DNA of 64,000 nt from Amblyomma americanum (GCF_052857255.1 NC_135505.1:60679149-60743148), one strand, 5' to 3'; positions 34,501 to 49,500 are shown, counted from the first letter of the stretch. Numbers and translations: made by a program. The notes: generated by a model not told the origin, from the sequence alone.

Positions 34501-37500
34501 TGGCGGTCGCTTCCTGACGTGAGCTGTAGCAAGAGCGAGAGCAAACTCCCGATATTCTCTATAGCATGTGTCGCGCTAGAATCCAAATCTACAGGACTGT
34601 TTGCAGTTATGTTTGCCATTAGTTGAGTCGGGCCGCACGCAGCTGTGGAAGGCAGGGGGGAGCACCGTTTTTTTCTTTTGATTTCCATTTGCTTCTAACT
34701 GCTGTCCTTGTAATTGCATCATTACATGTTTACTGCTTTCATCACATTTTTTTTGTGTTCATGGTTTATTGCTAGGCTTGGCTATTTTAAATATTTTTTG
34801 TGGTCCAAATGACCTTGAAGTAATAAGGTTTAACTGTGCTCATTTTAAGGTATATTTCTAACATCACAGTACATATTTAATATTTAAGCCACAGCAGAAG
34901 CAGTTTCTTTGATTACACTGAATTCTTTAGGCATGTCCAGTTAGAAACAGCTTCCATAGATGGTGCCAGCTACACCAGTAGAGGAGGTATGGAACCACAC
35001 AGTGATCTGCATGCCAGGTGGCCACTGTGTAGCCAAACTAGTGGCAGAGGGATTTAGTGTTTCTATCAAAATAAGTTGTTGCGAAATGTAGACGTCACCC
35101 TTCCTATGATGTTAACTTATCCTGATGCACTGCCTTACTTGGCAGCAGGAAAAAAACATCCAGATTAGGGTGCTATGCGACATGGTTGCAATTTTTTTTA
35201 TTGCCATTTCAAGGTTACTTTTTGACTCCTCCCCTTGTATAAGCATTCTGCTTGTGAAAATATGTGGTAGTTCCAAGTTTTGTCTTCCCCCCTTCCTTTT
35301 TTTACGAATGCTTTTCTGGATTTTGGACTTCTGTGCTGTCAGGATTAAACTGACTGTAGTGCTTGGGACTTTAGGGTTATGTCTTTTATTTTCTTCAGCG
35401 AGGTCATCTGAGAAGCTGACTAAAGCTCAGCTAAGGAAGTCTGGGAAGCCATTTCTTCAAGATGGATCCTGTTATGATTTCGCTCGAAAGCTGCCAAAGT
35501 GCAGAGAGTGCCGAATGACACCAAACCAGAGAAACAAGAAAATGCCCGACATCTTCTGCCGCTTCTATGCGTTCAGGAAGTGAGTAGAGAACAGTTTTTC
35601 TCGAAATTCAAATGGTTCACCATCTCTTTGTCCTTATGTTTTCAGGCTTTGTTATGGCAGGAATGGCACTCTACTGAGTGGTGGCTTCTCAGAACCAAAT
35701 GATGCATCAGAAGAAGATCTGAAGCTCTGGCTTCCTCTGTTGGATCATCCTCCCAAGGACTTGGATGTGACCTCTGCTAAAATCATACTGTCTCACGTGG
35801 GTGACCAGTTTTGTGATCTCGTGGAGCAAGAGCGAGAAGCCCAGTCTCTGCACATTGGCAACGGACAGACCATGTCATGGAAGCGTGCAGTGCAGGGTGT
35901 GCGGGAAATGTGTGATGTCTGTGAGACTACACTCTTCAACATTCACTGGGTGTGTCACAAGTGTGGCTTTGTGGTGTGTATAGATTGTTACAAGGCCAGG
36001 AAGCATGGCACTGTGAAAGGTGAGCCTGATCTTTGCTCAGGGTATGCGAGATGTATATGTTTGGGTCTCCTTGCAGCTGAGGAAACGCCCCCAAAGGACA
36101 GGGATGAATTCCGGTGGCTCCTGTGTGCCAACCGACAGCCTCATGAACAGGACAAACTGATGATAACCCAGATAATAGCGAGCTCTGCTCTCTGGGATGT
36201 TGATGACTACCTTCACCGGATACGTGAGGAGTGGAACATTCCGAGCAACTGCTGCTGTTCCAAACAGGGTGGTGAGAGTGTCTGCAAGGAAAACGCTTCT
36301 ATTGGGCTGTGCAAGGTGAGTACTGCAGAGAAGAGAATGTCGGTTTTTCTCAATCAGTCACCAAGCATCTCTTGCAGTGTTTCAAACTTGTCACTCTTAT
36401 TTCAAGCAACAAAGCAATTCTATACCTTCATCTGAGTGCAACAGTAAAGTTGGTTTGCTTTTTTCAAGATTTTAAACGGGCCAGCCTTTTGCCCTTCAGT
36501 TTCGTGCAGAAGGGGGCATTCTGTTGATACTCTGCCAAAGGTCTAGCGTTAGTTTAATGCTGTTAAGTGTGGGAAATTTTAAGGTACAGTAAATCCTTGT
36601 TGTAATGAAGTCAAAAAAGTGAAAAGACTTCATTGTAAACAAATTCTAGTAAAAGCAAGTGAAACCCAAACATTAGTTCTTAAATGCTAAATGTGTGCCA
36701 ATGGCATATCAGTACTCTTGACGGTACTGATGTGAAAACCGATATTCATTACTGTCATTATGAAGCATTGTCTTCGGGTTCAAACTAAATCTCTGTCATA
36801 TTGCGATGATTCCTTTAGGTGACTAGGTTTGCTGCCACTACACTCTAGTTTTCCCATCCTTCGTGTGTGGTATAAAATATCACCTAATCAATGCAGCACG
36901 TGCGTTTATTTGGCCAAAGATAAAAATGCCACCGCCCATGTACAAGTTGCATCAGAACGTGATCGTTTCCTTCCCTTTTCTGCACCTCCTTTAGCACCTG
37001 CAAAATGCATCATAGTGTTACAGGAGATGGCACTGTACAACAGTGTGACCTCCTGTGTCGCTGCTTACTTTGCTGCAGTAAAAGAGAGGGAAAGGAAAGG
37101 ATCAGTGTGCTTTTCTTACAGGCTTTCGGTGTTTCGCCAATTCGTCTTACGTTCGACGGCATGCACACTTGCATTTGTGAAGCAACAGCTACGGCTGTTC
37201 AGTAAGATAATGTCGCCAAGCATATTTTATGTTGTGTATTGTGTGTTTAGCTTTATACCCGCTTTGGTGTTTCTTTTGCCGCAGAGCATGTTTGATTGTA
37301 AGGTATTGTCATTTTGTGTGCATACTAGATGATCCATTAGTGTAGTAGCAAAATGTTGCATGGCTTTTCTCTGTCTCACGTTGCTTTGTGTTCAAAATTG
37401 CTATATGGCAATGTCTGAAGGGAAGGACAGTTTTGGTGAGTGGGAACAGTGCAAGGTGTCCGTGTGCGTGTGAGAAGCGCATATGGGTACAGTACACCAT

Positions 37501-40500
37501 CATGTTACATTAACAAAAGGTAGGAAATTTTAAGGCATGGCAGTGAGACTGGAAGACTGACCACCCATAGGCCATTTGGCCACTTGGAAGTCGCCGTTGA
37601 GGAAAATGCTGCAAGGTGGGAATCAAGTGGTTTGTGTTCTGCTGACCAATGATTGTGTTGCGGTTGTTCTGGTTCCTATATAACCCGGCCTTATTACTGG
37701 GTCTGTACAAGCAGTCTTCACAAATGTTTTGAAACATCCAAGATCTCATTGCATTCGGTGCCCAGAATGTTGCCACCTGAAATGAAGAAAAACTTGAGTG
37801 CAATATTGTGATGAAACTCTAGTCATCGTGATGAGAGCCGCTTTCATTAGTTGCTGCTGACAAGGGAGAGAGCCTGGAAGTTCCAGCATTCTTCTATGCC
37901 TGTCTGAGAAAGATCACGACAACAGTTGTTTGAGAAAGATCACATTACAGCAATTATTTAAGAACTATCATGACAATTGTTTCAGCATGAGAGGTGTTCT
38001 GATGATTGATTATTGACTCCACAGAAAAATTTAAAAAAAGGTGTCTATTATATTCAAGTGTTAAAACTTATTGGACGCCCCTCGTACTAGGCGGAATTTT
38101 CCATTTCTACACTTGATGTAATCTAAAACAAATGCACTTCATTGCGTTTAGGGAAAACTTAGGAGTAGAATGACTTTGTTATAACGAAGGTTTACTGTAG
38201 TTCTTAGTCTGTATCGGTGTGCGGCGTGATGTGGCCGACTTTTTTTCTTGCAGCAACTCATGGGCACTGTGAGCAAGTCCTTCTCAGGCAAGGAATGCAG
38301 CACAGTCAATGGCGAGACATTGCGTTGTGCTAAAAGCAAGAAACAACCTGTGAATTACGTCACCAATACATCGTCTGGTGACGTAGGCGGCACCTATAGC
38401 TCGGAAAGCGGAGGCTCTCACCTGTCGGTCTTGGCAGATGTTGCACTTCACTCTTCAAGCAAAATGGATGACAAAGGCAGTGATCAACAGCAGACAAGTG
38501 AAGGTGGTGACGAAGAGAAGGGCGAAGACTACTCCACACTACGCGAGCTGCTCATACGGCCTACCAGTGGCATTGCTAAGAAGAGTCGAGTGGATGAAGC
38601 AGTGGCCACTACTGTCGAGCAGACGGTAAAGAAAGACGAAAAGCAGCTGGTGCACTTTTGCCGGCGTTACCCCATCTCACAGAAAGGCCGCGAGATGCTT
38701 CCTGTGCGTGTGTGCACCCTATCCGAGAGCTTTCTTCTCTATCCCAAGATGCCCCACTCCTGGCTTTGCAATGGCAAGCTGCTGGTTCTTCATGAGCCTC
38801 GGAACAAGAACAACCTGGGAGCATTCCAAGAGCAGTGGAAGCGTGGCCAGGTGTGTCTTGCATGGTACTGCATGGGTGCATATTTCGTATATCTAATTAC
38901 AAGGTCATGAAAAGGGCAGGGCACAGCTGATAGTACAAAATGTTGCTGCTCTTATGGGCAGGCTCCATACCATGCAGTCAGCTTGTTTGCTGATGTGTTT
39001 GCAGTTTAATACAGAGGTGGCATTTGGAGGAAGGTGCTCACTGGTTAACTGATACAGTTCACAATTCGTAGATATATGCTTAGTCCGAATGATGCAGTCG
39101 TCTGTGGCAAGACCTGATGAGGAATTGATATTTGTCATGCACTTGCACCATCGCTGGAGATATGCTGTGGTATGGTTGGGACTGCTGGTGGGCTGAGTAT
39201 GTTAGGAAAACTGGATCATCCTTTTGTTTGTGTCGGATCATTGCCTTTTTCGGCCCTTATTTTATCATTTTCAAAGTGTGCACACCGCATTGTGCTCTAA
39301 AAGGCTCTGATCCGCTCTTACAAGGTCTTGGCGTGTTCTAGCATTCACAAGTTTTTCATGTTGCTGCGATGGTGAAATGAGCAAAGAAGCCCAATAATGC
39401 AAAAAAGCTGCAGGTTAGGTTACGAACCTTTCAAGGACGGAAATATATTATTCAGCAGTTCTTAAGTGTTTTTGAGGTATGCACAAGGCTTTGTTACACT
39501 TGCTCTCGATGATTTCCTTCATGTTAGGGGATCATAAAACTAGTCCAGCTTCGTTATGCTGTTTAGGTTGACCGTAGTGAAATGTTGTGTACGGGTTTCG
39601 CACTTGTAGTCAGAAACGATGTTTGCTGCTGTCGATTCTCCCTTCATCATCTTCAAATGCTATTCTTTTCACTGCACCCTTTCCGGTCATCTTCGTAAGC
39701 TTTCAGCCACCGTTAGACGCGTAGCAGATTATGGACAGTGCTTTTGTCAGACTACATTAAGGTTTGGGTATCATTCTAAAAGATTTGATCATGGTATTGA
39801 AATTGTGAAGTGCACTTTATGTGTTAAGTACTCCGGTGATCTTGACTCTTAGGAGAAAACTCTGACAGTGTTGTTGGTTGCAGGAGTTGGAGAGAATACA
39901 AGGCTAACTGATTTCTAGCCTGATAGCTTGCATAGATACCGTATTTACTCGAATGTAACACATTTTTTTACCGAAAGTAGAAAGGAAATGTCACCCCCAT
40001 GTTACAATTGAATACTAGGTTTAAAAACACTATGAAAAACACCAAACACACACTATTAAAATCATTTCATGTGTCAAAACGTGTGCGTTGATCGTACTGG
40101 TCATTCAAAATCATGCACTCCAACTCGCCGGTCAACCAGTACGCAAACCACAGGTCACAATTACTAGGACAAAGCGGCAACCTAATCACAAACGCAAAAA
40201 AAAAAAAATGACGCCAGTGCGAACAAGCCAACAAGAGTCGTCGCCAGCTAGAGTCACTGGATGGATGGATGGATGGATGGATGGATGGATGGATGGATAC
40301 GGCTGAACCCTTTGCATCGGGCGGTGGCTCAAGCCACCTAGCCATGTCTTGTGAAATTTTACTCCTGTCTTGCTTTTAGCCACCAATCAGATAACCTTCG
40401 CTTGGTTACTTCTAACCTTTTAAAATCCACTTTTCCTTCACTATCCCTAAACCCTAATGCCTTGGGTAAGTCAGCCCCGCTGCTTTCCACTGTAGGGTGA

Positions 40501-43500
40501 AGCCCTTTACAGAAAAGTATCAAGTGTTCAGCCATTTCCTCCTCCTCTCCGCACGCAATGCACAAAGTGTCTATATCCTGGTACCTGACTCTATACGTCT
40601 TAGTCTGCAAAACTCCAGTCTTGGCCTCAAACAACAAAGAGTTCCCCTACAATTATCATAGATATTTTCTTTGACAATTTCCTGTTTAAAGGTCCGGTAT
40701 GTTCCCAGTGCCAATTTCGTCAACATCCCTGTTTTCCACAGAGCTCTCTCTGTTTCTTTAACCTTTTTCTTAACCGATAATTGCTGATTTGCCCCCTACT
40801 GCTGTCCATATATTTGCTTGTCAATTTTCTTGTTCGCTTTTTCTATTTTGTGTCAACATTCCTTATTCACAGGTTTCTTTAACCTTTCCTAGCCCACTGC
40901 TTTTCCCCCATTTTCACAATCGCTTCTCAAATTTCTACCTTACTGCTAACAATCTGCTCTCGAACGACGCCCATCCCGTATCACCCCGTACCCCCTGGTT
41001 TGGTGCTTTGCCATGTGCTCTGAAAGCTAGCCTCCCTACGCCGCGTTGTTTGATTTCTAACCTTGCTTGAACATCTGGTCTCATGCACAGGACCGCATCG
41101 CGGAAAGTCAGGCTAGCAACCATCACCCCTTTCCAGATCCCTCTTACCACTTCATACCTATTGTAATTCCACAGTGCCCTATTTTTCATGACAGCTGCAT
41201 TCCTACTAGCTTTATTCATTACATATTTTACATTTTTCATTACAAGTTTTATGTGAAATATCGGCTTTATAAAATTGTTATCTTGAGTTCTTGCAGCAAA
41301 GATGCACTAATTCAAATTTATAGCCATGAAGTAATGGCAAAGTAACATGCAGTACTTTTTTTTGGTAATGGTAATGCATTACTTTTCTTTATAGGTAACG
41401 TAGGGCGGTAACGCGTTCCTTTTTTCTTAGCGTAACGAGTAACGTATTTAGTTACTTTTTTTCGGTACCGCCTGCAACACTGGTGCTCCAGTATTACTGT
41501 GACAAAAACACTCAGCTGCATTTGCTACCATTGATTGCCAACAGGAGTACAGATGTGTACTAGCGGTTTGCGGCATGTGCAAAATTGTACTACAAGCTTT
41601 GTATCATACCATGAGACACCATCACGCTTTCCATGAAACGCTAGGTGCTCTAGACTGCACCAAATTGTTTGAAAGATAATGGATACTTCATTGCCAACTA
41701 ACATATATAGAAGCATACCTTCATTATAAAAAAAACAAAAGTTTTTGCTTTCTTTTTCGTCACAGTTCATTATTATGGACTACTCTCTTGATGGGCAGTT
41801 ATTCTCAGGAACTAATAAGGTGTCCATGTTAGCGAGGCATCACTATACTTCATTCTTGTGGGTATATGAAAGAAATCATCAAAACTGAGAAATTAGCCAT
41901 GTGGTAGGCCCCCATTCTTTTGCCCTTACCTTTGCTTCTGTGGCTTGCAAATTCAACATTCTTTTAGTAGTGGCACTGCCCTGGCCTGTCGCTTACGGAG
42001 GCAGGCTCCGAAGTTTCATCCTCATCTGATTCCTCCGCGTCACTCTAGCCCCGCACTTCAAAAACGATGCCCTCGTCCGTGCACGGTTCTGGGGTGTCAG
42101 CGTCGTCATCGACAGAAATAAAATCATTCCAACCAATGTCATGACCCCCTCATGTCGGAGTTGACGACGTGCTGCCACAAATCGCTGCCAGGCTGATCAT
42201 GTTTCAAACCACCATGAAGGCTTGGCATCAGACACTGTCGATGAAGCCGGCCTCGCGGAAGGACTTCCGCTCGCCAGTGGCTGTCACCTCTGCCCAGACC
42301 GCTTTCATCATCTCTACCGCTGAATACAATGGAAATGGGCACGGTGTTCCTGTACGGCACTCACAAATTTTACCCGGCGGCACCGAAATTTTACTCCCTC
42401 CGATTCGCACCAAAATCGATGTCCAACCTAATTCGACTACGGTGAACACGATGACCTCCAAATTTGGCTCGAACCACTTCCAAATTTGGCCCACCCACCC
42501 CTGAAATTCGACCTCGGCCAGTTTGGACCAAAATTGATGTACAACCAAATTTCACTACGGCGAACACTATTGCGACCTCCAAAGTTGATCCGAGCCACTC
42601 CCAAATTTGGCCCACTTGCCACCAAAATTTGACTCCTGCCGATTGCCACCAAAATCGATGTCCAACCTAACTCGACTATGGCGAGCACGATGATGATCTC
42701 TAAAGTTGACGTGAGCCACTACCAAATTTGGCCCACTCGCCACTGAAATTTGAATTCCGCCGATTTGCACCAAAATCAATGTCCAACCGAACTCGACTAC
42801 GGCGAACACGATGATGGCCTATAAAGTTGACCCAAGCCACTGCCAAATGTAGCCCACTCACCACCGAAATTTGACTCCCGCCAATTGGCACCAAAATCGA
42901 TGTCCAACCTAATTTCACTATGGCGAACACAATGATGACCTCCAAAGTTGACCGGAGCCATTCCCAAATTTGGCCCACCCACCCATGAAATTTGACCTCA
43001 GTCAATTAGAACCAGAATTGATGTGCAACCTAATTCGACTACGGAAAACACGATAGGGACCTCCAAATTTGGCCTGGGCAGCTTAAAAAAGTCACAAACA
43101 ACGTATTGGAAGGCACAAATACTATCGCATTATCGCATGTAAGCAGACTTAAGTGCTCCCCTGAATTTTTGCTTTCGTATGCATCTATTTATTTATTTAT
43201 TTCAATACCCTAAAGGCCCAATGCGGGCATTACAGAGGGGGATTCATCAAAGAAAACTTGACAAATATACAGCACAGCATATAAATGGCTGAAGCCAGAA
43301 ATGAGCAAGTTAAGAAGCCAGGTACAAGTTAATAGGAGGGGGGGAATGGCTAGAAACAGGTACTGAAAAAATGCACATGTAGCAAATTCAACAAAACAAA
43401 AATCACACCTTCAGAAGTTACAAAACATGGCATAGAACATTTCATGGAACGGTATGGCTGACACGCACACACTGAAGCAAGCGAAAAAAATGCACATCAT

Positions 43501-46500
43501 TCTACATTGGAATTTTCAAAGTATGACCAAAGAGCTGTTCGAAATGATAATGTTCCAGCGATAGCCACAATGATAGAAGGAAGCGAATTCCACTCTTCAA
43601 TAGCTAGTATCAAAGGTGAGTATTTGTGTCGTTCTGTCCGCGCGAAAATGGGTTTAGTCTTCTTCATATGATCTACACGAGCCGATGTGGGCGGTGCTGG
43701 GAGAAGATGTGAACTTGCAAATGGTGTGTTGCTGTGGTAGAGAGTATGGAAAAAAGATAAACGGCTGAATTTTCTGCGCATGACCAGAGGCGGGAGATGG
43801 AGCGATTTCTTCAGTGCTGTTACACTTTGATACCGAGAGTAACGGGAAAGGATGAATCGAGCAGCCTTGTTTTGCACAGATTCCAACATGTTAAGATAGC
43901 TATAATGAGGGTTCCAGATCACTGACACGTATTCTATTGGAGGCCTGATTAGCATGTTGAATGCATGTAGTTTTATGTCCTGGCTGGCTTGGTGTAGTCG
44001 TCGTTTAAGAAGGCCGTTTTTTTAAGGCTTTGGTTGTGATCAGTTCAATATGAGAGTTCCAGGATAAATTAGAGCTAAAATTAACACCGCAGTATTTTAC
44101 CGACGCTGCAGTTTCAATGATAGTATTATTAACTGTGTAGGCATTAGGACTTGTGTTAGCAGCGGAAGTAAACTTGAGGTGTTTAGTTTTATCTACGTTA
44201 ATTACCATTTGCCACCTGTCGCACCAATGAGTTAGCTCATCAAGATCAGCCTGGAGAGCAATGATGTCGCAAGGGCTCGATATTACTCGGTAAATTACAC
44301 AGTCGTCTGCAAATAATCATATAGTTGATGTTATGTTCGACGTGGTGTCATTAATATGTATTAAGAAAAGCAGTGGACCCAGCACCGAACCCTGGGGTAC
44401 TCCTGAAGCAACACCTATACGTCTTGATAAGAAGCTCTCTAACTTGACTGACTGAAAGTGGTTTGTTAGAAATGCGTTGATCCACTGTGTAGTATGTTGA
44501 TCCAGGTGCAGGTTGCGTATCTTTATCATTAGGCGGTTATGAGGCACGCGATCAAAGGCTTTAGAGAAATCAATAGGGATGGAGTCAATGTAGAGGGAAG
44601 AGTCGATTGCTTGATGAAGGTCCGTTATTAACTCAAATAACTGTGTCTGACACGATAAATGTTTGAGGAAGCCATGTTGGTTATGAAGTTAGTTCTGGTT
44701 AAGATGAGTCATAATGTTAGTGTATATTATGTGTTCGAGTACCTTACAACATATCGAGGTTAGAGAAATTGACCTGTAATTGTTAGGAATGGATCTATCT
44801 CCAGATTTAAATACCGGGGTGACATACGCCGACCTCCAATCTTCTGGCACACACGTCGTATCGACTGACTGTTGGAAAATGAGAGGTAGCAGGAAAGCTG
44901 TGTGCTGGCAGGCAATTTTTAACAGTTTCGCGTTGATACGATCGGGTCCTGGGCTAGTGTGGTGAGGTAGGCATTCAACTGCACGAGCCGCTCCAAGCGC
45001 AGATATGTGAATGGGTGAAAAGAGAATCTGGATATCGGCCTCACGAAGCAGCAGTGGGTTGTAAATGGGTAATTTGTCCGTAAAAACTTGTGAGAAGTGG
45101 CTATTGAATTATTCTGCACACTGTTCTATACCTAGGGTGCTGCCGTTTACACCCAAAAGAACAGGCACCATACTAGTGCTTATAAGATTAACAGTGTTCC
45201 AAAATTTCTTAGGGTCGGTTTTTATCAAGCTAAGAAGTGTAAAATTAAAATATTTGTTTTTTGTTTCAGAAAATTGTTTTTAAACTATTTTGTAAATGCT
45301 CTTGTAGTTTTTCGAGTCTATAGTTTCCTCTGATCGAACCGCTTTCCTAAATGCTTTTTTTCCTATTTAGTGCCCTATTTACATCTGTGAAAAACCAAGG
45401 ATCATTAGTTTGTGTGCTTATCATTCGTTTTGGCACGCAGGAATCTTCAATTTCTGTGAGTTTGTCACAAAACAACTTCCAATTTTCATTAGTCGTACGG
45501 TTATGAAAATTGGCCTGAAAGCTATTTTTGAAAGTTTCCAGCAACAGGTTCATTTTTTCAACATGCGCACGAGCGTAGTTGTAGATAAGCTTTTTGATTT
45601 TTGTTTTGTCAGGCCGTGGAAATAGAAGAGAACAGTGCACAACTTTGTGGTCACTTATTTCTTCCAAGACATGGATGTCTGAGAGCTCAGGATGGGTTGT
45701 TAGGATGAGGTCCAGGATATGTTTACCGTGAGTAGGCTCGTGAACAATTTGAGTGAGCTGGTGATATTGAAGTAAAGAAGAAAGTTAATGTTCTCCTGTC
45801 GGTTACTATCGGAGCCAGCAGTTAGCGTCGTCCAGTTAATCGCGGGAAAATTAGTCACCTGCTAAATATAGGATGCAATTCAGGTGCTTAACAAGCATCT
45901 GCTCGATGGCTTCATTTAATAGTTCAACGAATTCAGGTTGGCTACTTGGTGGCATATAACAGGCTCCTATAATGCAAAACACATGACCAAGTTGAGCAGA
46001 ATCCCAGACTATTTCTAAGGGGGCGTCGGTAGGGGTAAGATATGCATGGAAGTCTTTGTTAATCGCAATGAGCATTCCTCCTCCTCGTCGAAACTCAGCC
46101 CTATCTTTTCTAAAAAATGAACGACGATGGAAGCGCGATGTCGTGACATGCAACGTCTTCGGTTAGCCACGCTTCCGTACCCACGATGATATCAGCTGAG
46201 CAGGTATGTCCAATAGATTTAAGTGCGTCTACTTTGTTATTTATGCTGCGAAAGTTTGCCAAGACCAAGGAGATTGGTGTGGTTTTGTTACGGTCGGCTT
46301 TCTTTGCGGTAGACTGTAAATTCTCGGGGGGCGTGTGCCCGGAAAGAAGTTTTTTCACTCTATCTCTTGCCGAGTCATACCGGTAAACACCATTTTTCAT
46401 GTCAAGCATATCAAATCTTACAGAATAACGCTTGTTTTCTCTGATGTTCGCTTTGGTGAAGTCGCGCAGCCTTTTCCTTGCATGTAGAACCTTCAGGGAG

Positions 46501-49500
46501 AAGTCTTCCTCAAGCCAAACTTTTGGTTCCGTGAGATATTTCAATTTATGTGCATTTTGAAATGCTTCGAGTTTAGATTTAAAGTTCAGAAATTTAACTA
46601 TAATTGGTCGAGCTTGATCAGAACATGGCTGGCCAAGGTGATGGGCACGTTCGATGTCACTGCACTGTATCTTAAGATGCTCGCTAAAGAAGTCCTTAAC
46701 TATTTTTTCTGTTTCTGCATAATGACACGTACTGTCAAGAAAAAACATGCGAGTATTGTTCGTAGGAACAAATTTCTCCCGCCGGATTCTGTGAAGCCGC
46801 GTAGCTCATCGCTTGGAGTGTTTTTTCCGCTGGGAATGGCAAACAGCGTTTTGCTCAATTCCCGCCGATTGCTGCACCCAAAAGCGCAGCACCCAGGCAT
46901 TTTTCGATGTCTTTATGCAGGCATCAAATGCACAAGCGTCAATATGCAACTGGAAATGCTGTGCATGCTTATCCCGGCCCATAAGAGCAAGTGCTACGTA
47001 AAGCTCCGGATGATCTGTGTCGGCAGCCGCGAGAAAGAAGCGAGCGAACCGTTTATGGCGGGGAATGACCACTTGACCGCGGAAAACGAATCGGGAGCGC
47101 ACGCGCGGCGGTGCGACGGCGAGAGAAAATGAATGCGGCACTTTGCCATTCCAGTGACTGTAGGGAAAACATACCACGCGCCGGGTGCACAAAGGGATTG
47201 GAGGCAGGTTATCTCGCATTGCTGCGCCGGGTTTACGCCGTCCGTTTGCTGTAACCGACCAGCAGGACTTAATGACGTTGGTTATATGTGATTTTGTACC
47301 ATTGAAACAGTGTATATTTTGACGGTCGCGCAGGTCTCGTTTATTATAAGCGAAAGTTCGTCTTAAGTGAGGCCGTTATATGTGGGCTCGACTGTACATA
47401 GTATGCTTTATTTTGGTGGAACCCATCATCAACCATCGCACAACATTCTAAAGGACTGAAGCCATCGCCATTTGCCTCCTCTGTATGAAACATTGTGCGG
47501 ACAAGCTAGTAGTTGGGGATTTTTCCCTGGCATGGTGCCGCCAACTTATTAGACCTGAATTGCTGCCTGCATGCCGCGAACATTGGAGTGTAAACATGCC
47601 TTTAGGAGAGTAAAAGATAATTTAGTGATGAGCTGTCCATGAAAGTTTTTTCATATTCTTTTTTTTCTTTGCAGCCCGTACTGGTCACTGATGTTTCCAA
47701 GAACCTCAATATGTCGTTATGGCACCCCGATGGCTTCTGCCGTGACTTCGGCGAGATCCGGAATGACCTGGTCAACTGCCGCACTGGCAACGTTCTTCCC
47801 AACCAACCGATGAGAAAATTTTGGGAAGGCTTTGAAAATTTTAGCAAGCGCATGAAAGATCAAGATGGGGAATATATGCTTCTCAAGCTGAAGGACTGGC
47901 CAGCTGGGGATGACTTCAGTGACATGCTGCCCAGAAGGTTCAATGATCTCATGAAGGTGCTGCCACTACCAGAGTACACCCACAGGGATGGTGTGTTCAA
48001 CTTGGCTGGGCGGCTGCCAGAGTGTTTCGTAAGGCCAGATCTTGGGCCGAAGATGTACAATGCCTATGGTGCGTGTATTTTGGATAATTTCAGTTCACAT
48101 TGCAGGGAGGTTTTACTTCGGTCTAGTACTGATGAGATGGCTTGATTTTTTGTTGTTTTTTGTCGAGGGTGAACACACCGTAGGTAGGGTGTGATCTTAA
48201 CTTTGGTTCTGGGCACTTTAAAAATGAAGGTCCCTATTTAGAACTTTTTTCTTCACTCAACATTTACCCCTCCTTGTTTCCTTTACCTGATCATCTCGTA
48301 CCGCTGTAGTTAAGATGCCTTGCAGTGTATTGGTTTTAGCTTGGTAGATAAAATTGGTCACTGTTTCAACTTCTTATTCTATATCCCGTATTGTCCTTTC
48401 AGGTGTAATATGCTCATGCTGTGGTAACAAGTTTTGTTGCTGCAATATCTAAGAACATTTTATAACTTAACATATAACACTTCCTTTCAAAAATGTTTAC
48501 TCTATGAAAGAAATTGAGCTCTTGGTTTGGGTTAAACCGTGATGTTTAAGAAATTGGTCAATATGTGACCACTGAATAGTGTAAAATTTAGCAACTGTGA
48601 ATCACTGGCAGATGAATGCTGTGCGGAAGAAGATTTGCTGTTTCAAAGCCTTGATATCTAAGCATCTACATTATTCTACAGTGGATTTGGTTATAATTCT
48701 GTTTGCTTTGGCAGGTTCTGCTCTTTGCCCTGATAAGGGCACCACCAACCTACATTTGGATGTCAGCGATGCTGTGAACGTTATGGTGTACGTGGGAATT
48801 CCTAAGGATGGCAAGGATGAAGAGCACATCAATGGTATGTATGCCACTTCCTTCTCTTGCATACATGAGTGTCTGTGTAAATTGTCAGTTGAGTAAAACC
48901 TGCTTTGCCTGAAATTACTGTTTGTTCTAGTTCTGATTGCTTCTTGGTGTGCTGCTGTGCATCTGTTTGCAGAGGCATTGAAAGCAATCGACGAAGGAGC
49001 ATGCGACCCCTTAACACGTAAAAGGGTCCGGGAGAAAGGGGCAAAACCTGGCGCTCTTTGGCACATCTATGATGCCCGTGACGCTGATAAAATCAGAGAT
49101 CTGCTTAACAAGGTGAGCTGTTTTGTTCTGAATTGCTGTGTACTAGAATAGACAAAACAAGTTGAACAAAGGTTGGTGGGGAGGAAGCCTCAGTTCACTC
49201 AGGCTGGCTGACTTTGGCCTCCATTTATAGTGCCTGATCAATTCATTTTATGTTGTCAAGAATCCCATCTTCCTGCCTTCTCTCTAGTACAGTAAAAGCT
49301 CGTTAATTTGAACTCGATTAATTTGAACTGACGCCTGGGTCCCATCACAGCCCTTTGTATTTCAATGGGAAAAAACTCCCGATAATTCGAACAAGTCGGC
49401 ATCCGTTACGGTTAATTCGAACTAGGAGCCCCTGGCTGACACCGCTCCTCGTAGATAGAAGTTGACCCATAGTGAGTAAAACAAGCTCCAAACTTACTAG

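Noticed and set aside
36829..37332. A 167-codon frame inside the 36.6-38.2 kb MITE as a transposase
   Set aside because: No DDE or helix-turn-helix motif; the composition looks non-coding.
40067..40386. Frames with SIHPSIHP repeats
   Set aside because: Translation of the ATGG/CCAT tail of a LINE.
42228..43005. Several overlapping minus-strand open frames of 60-110 codons
   Set aside because: They are all produced by the 121-bp tandem repeat; the same peptide recurs with the repeat period.
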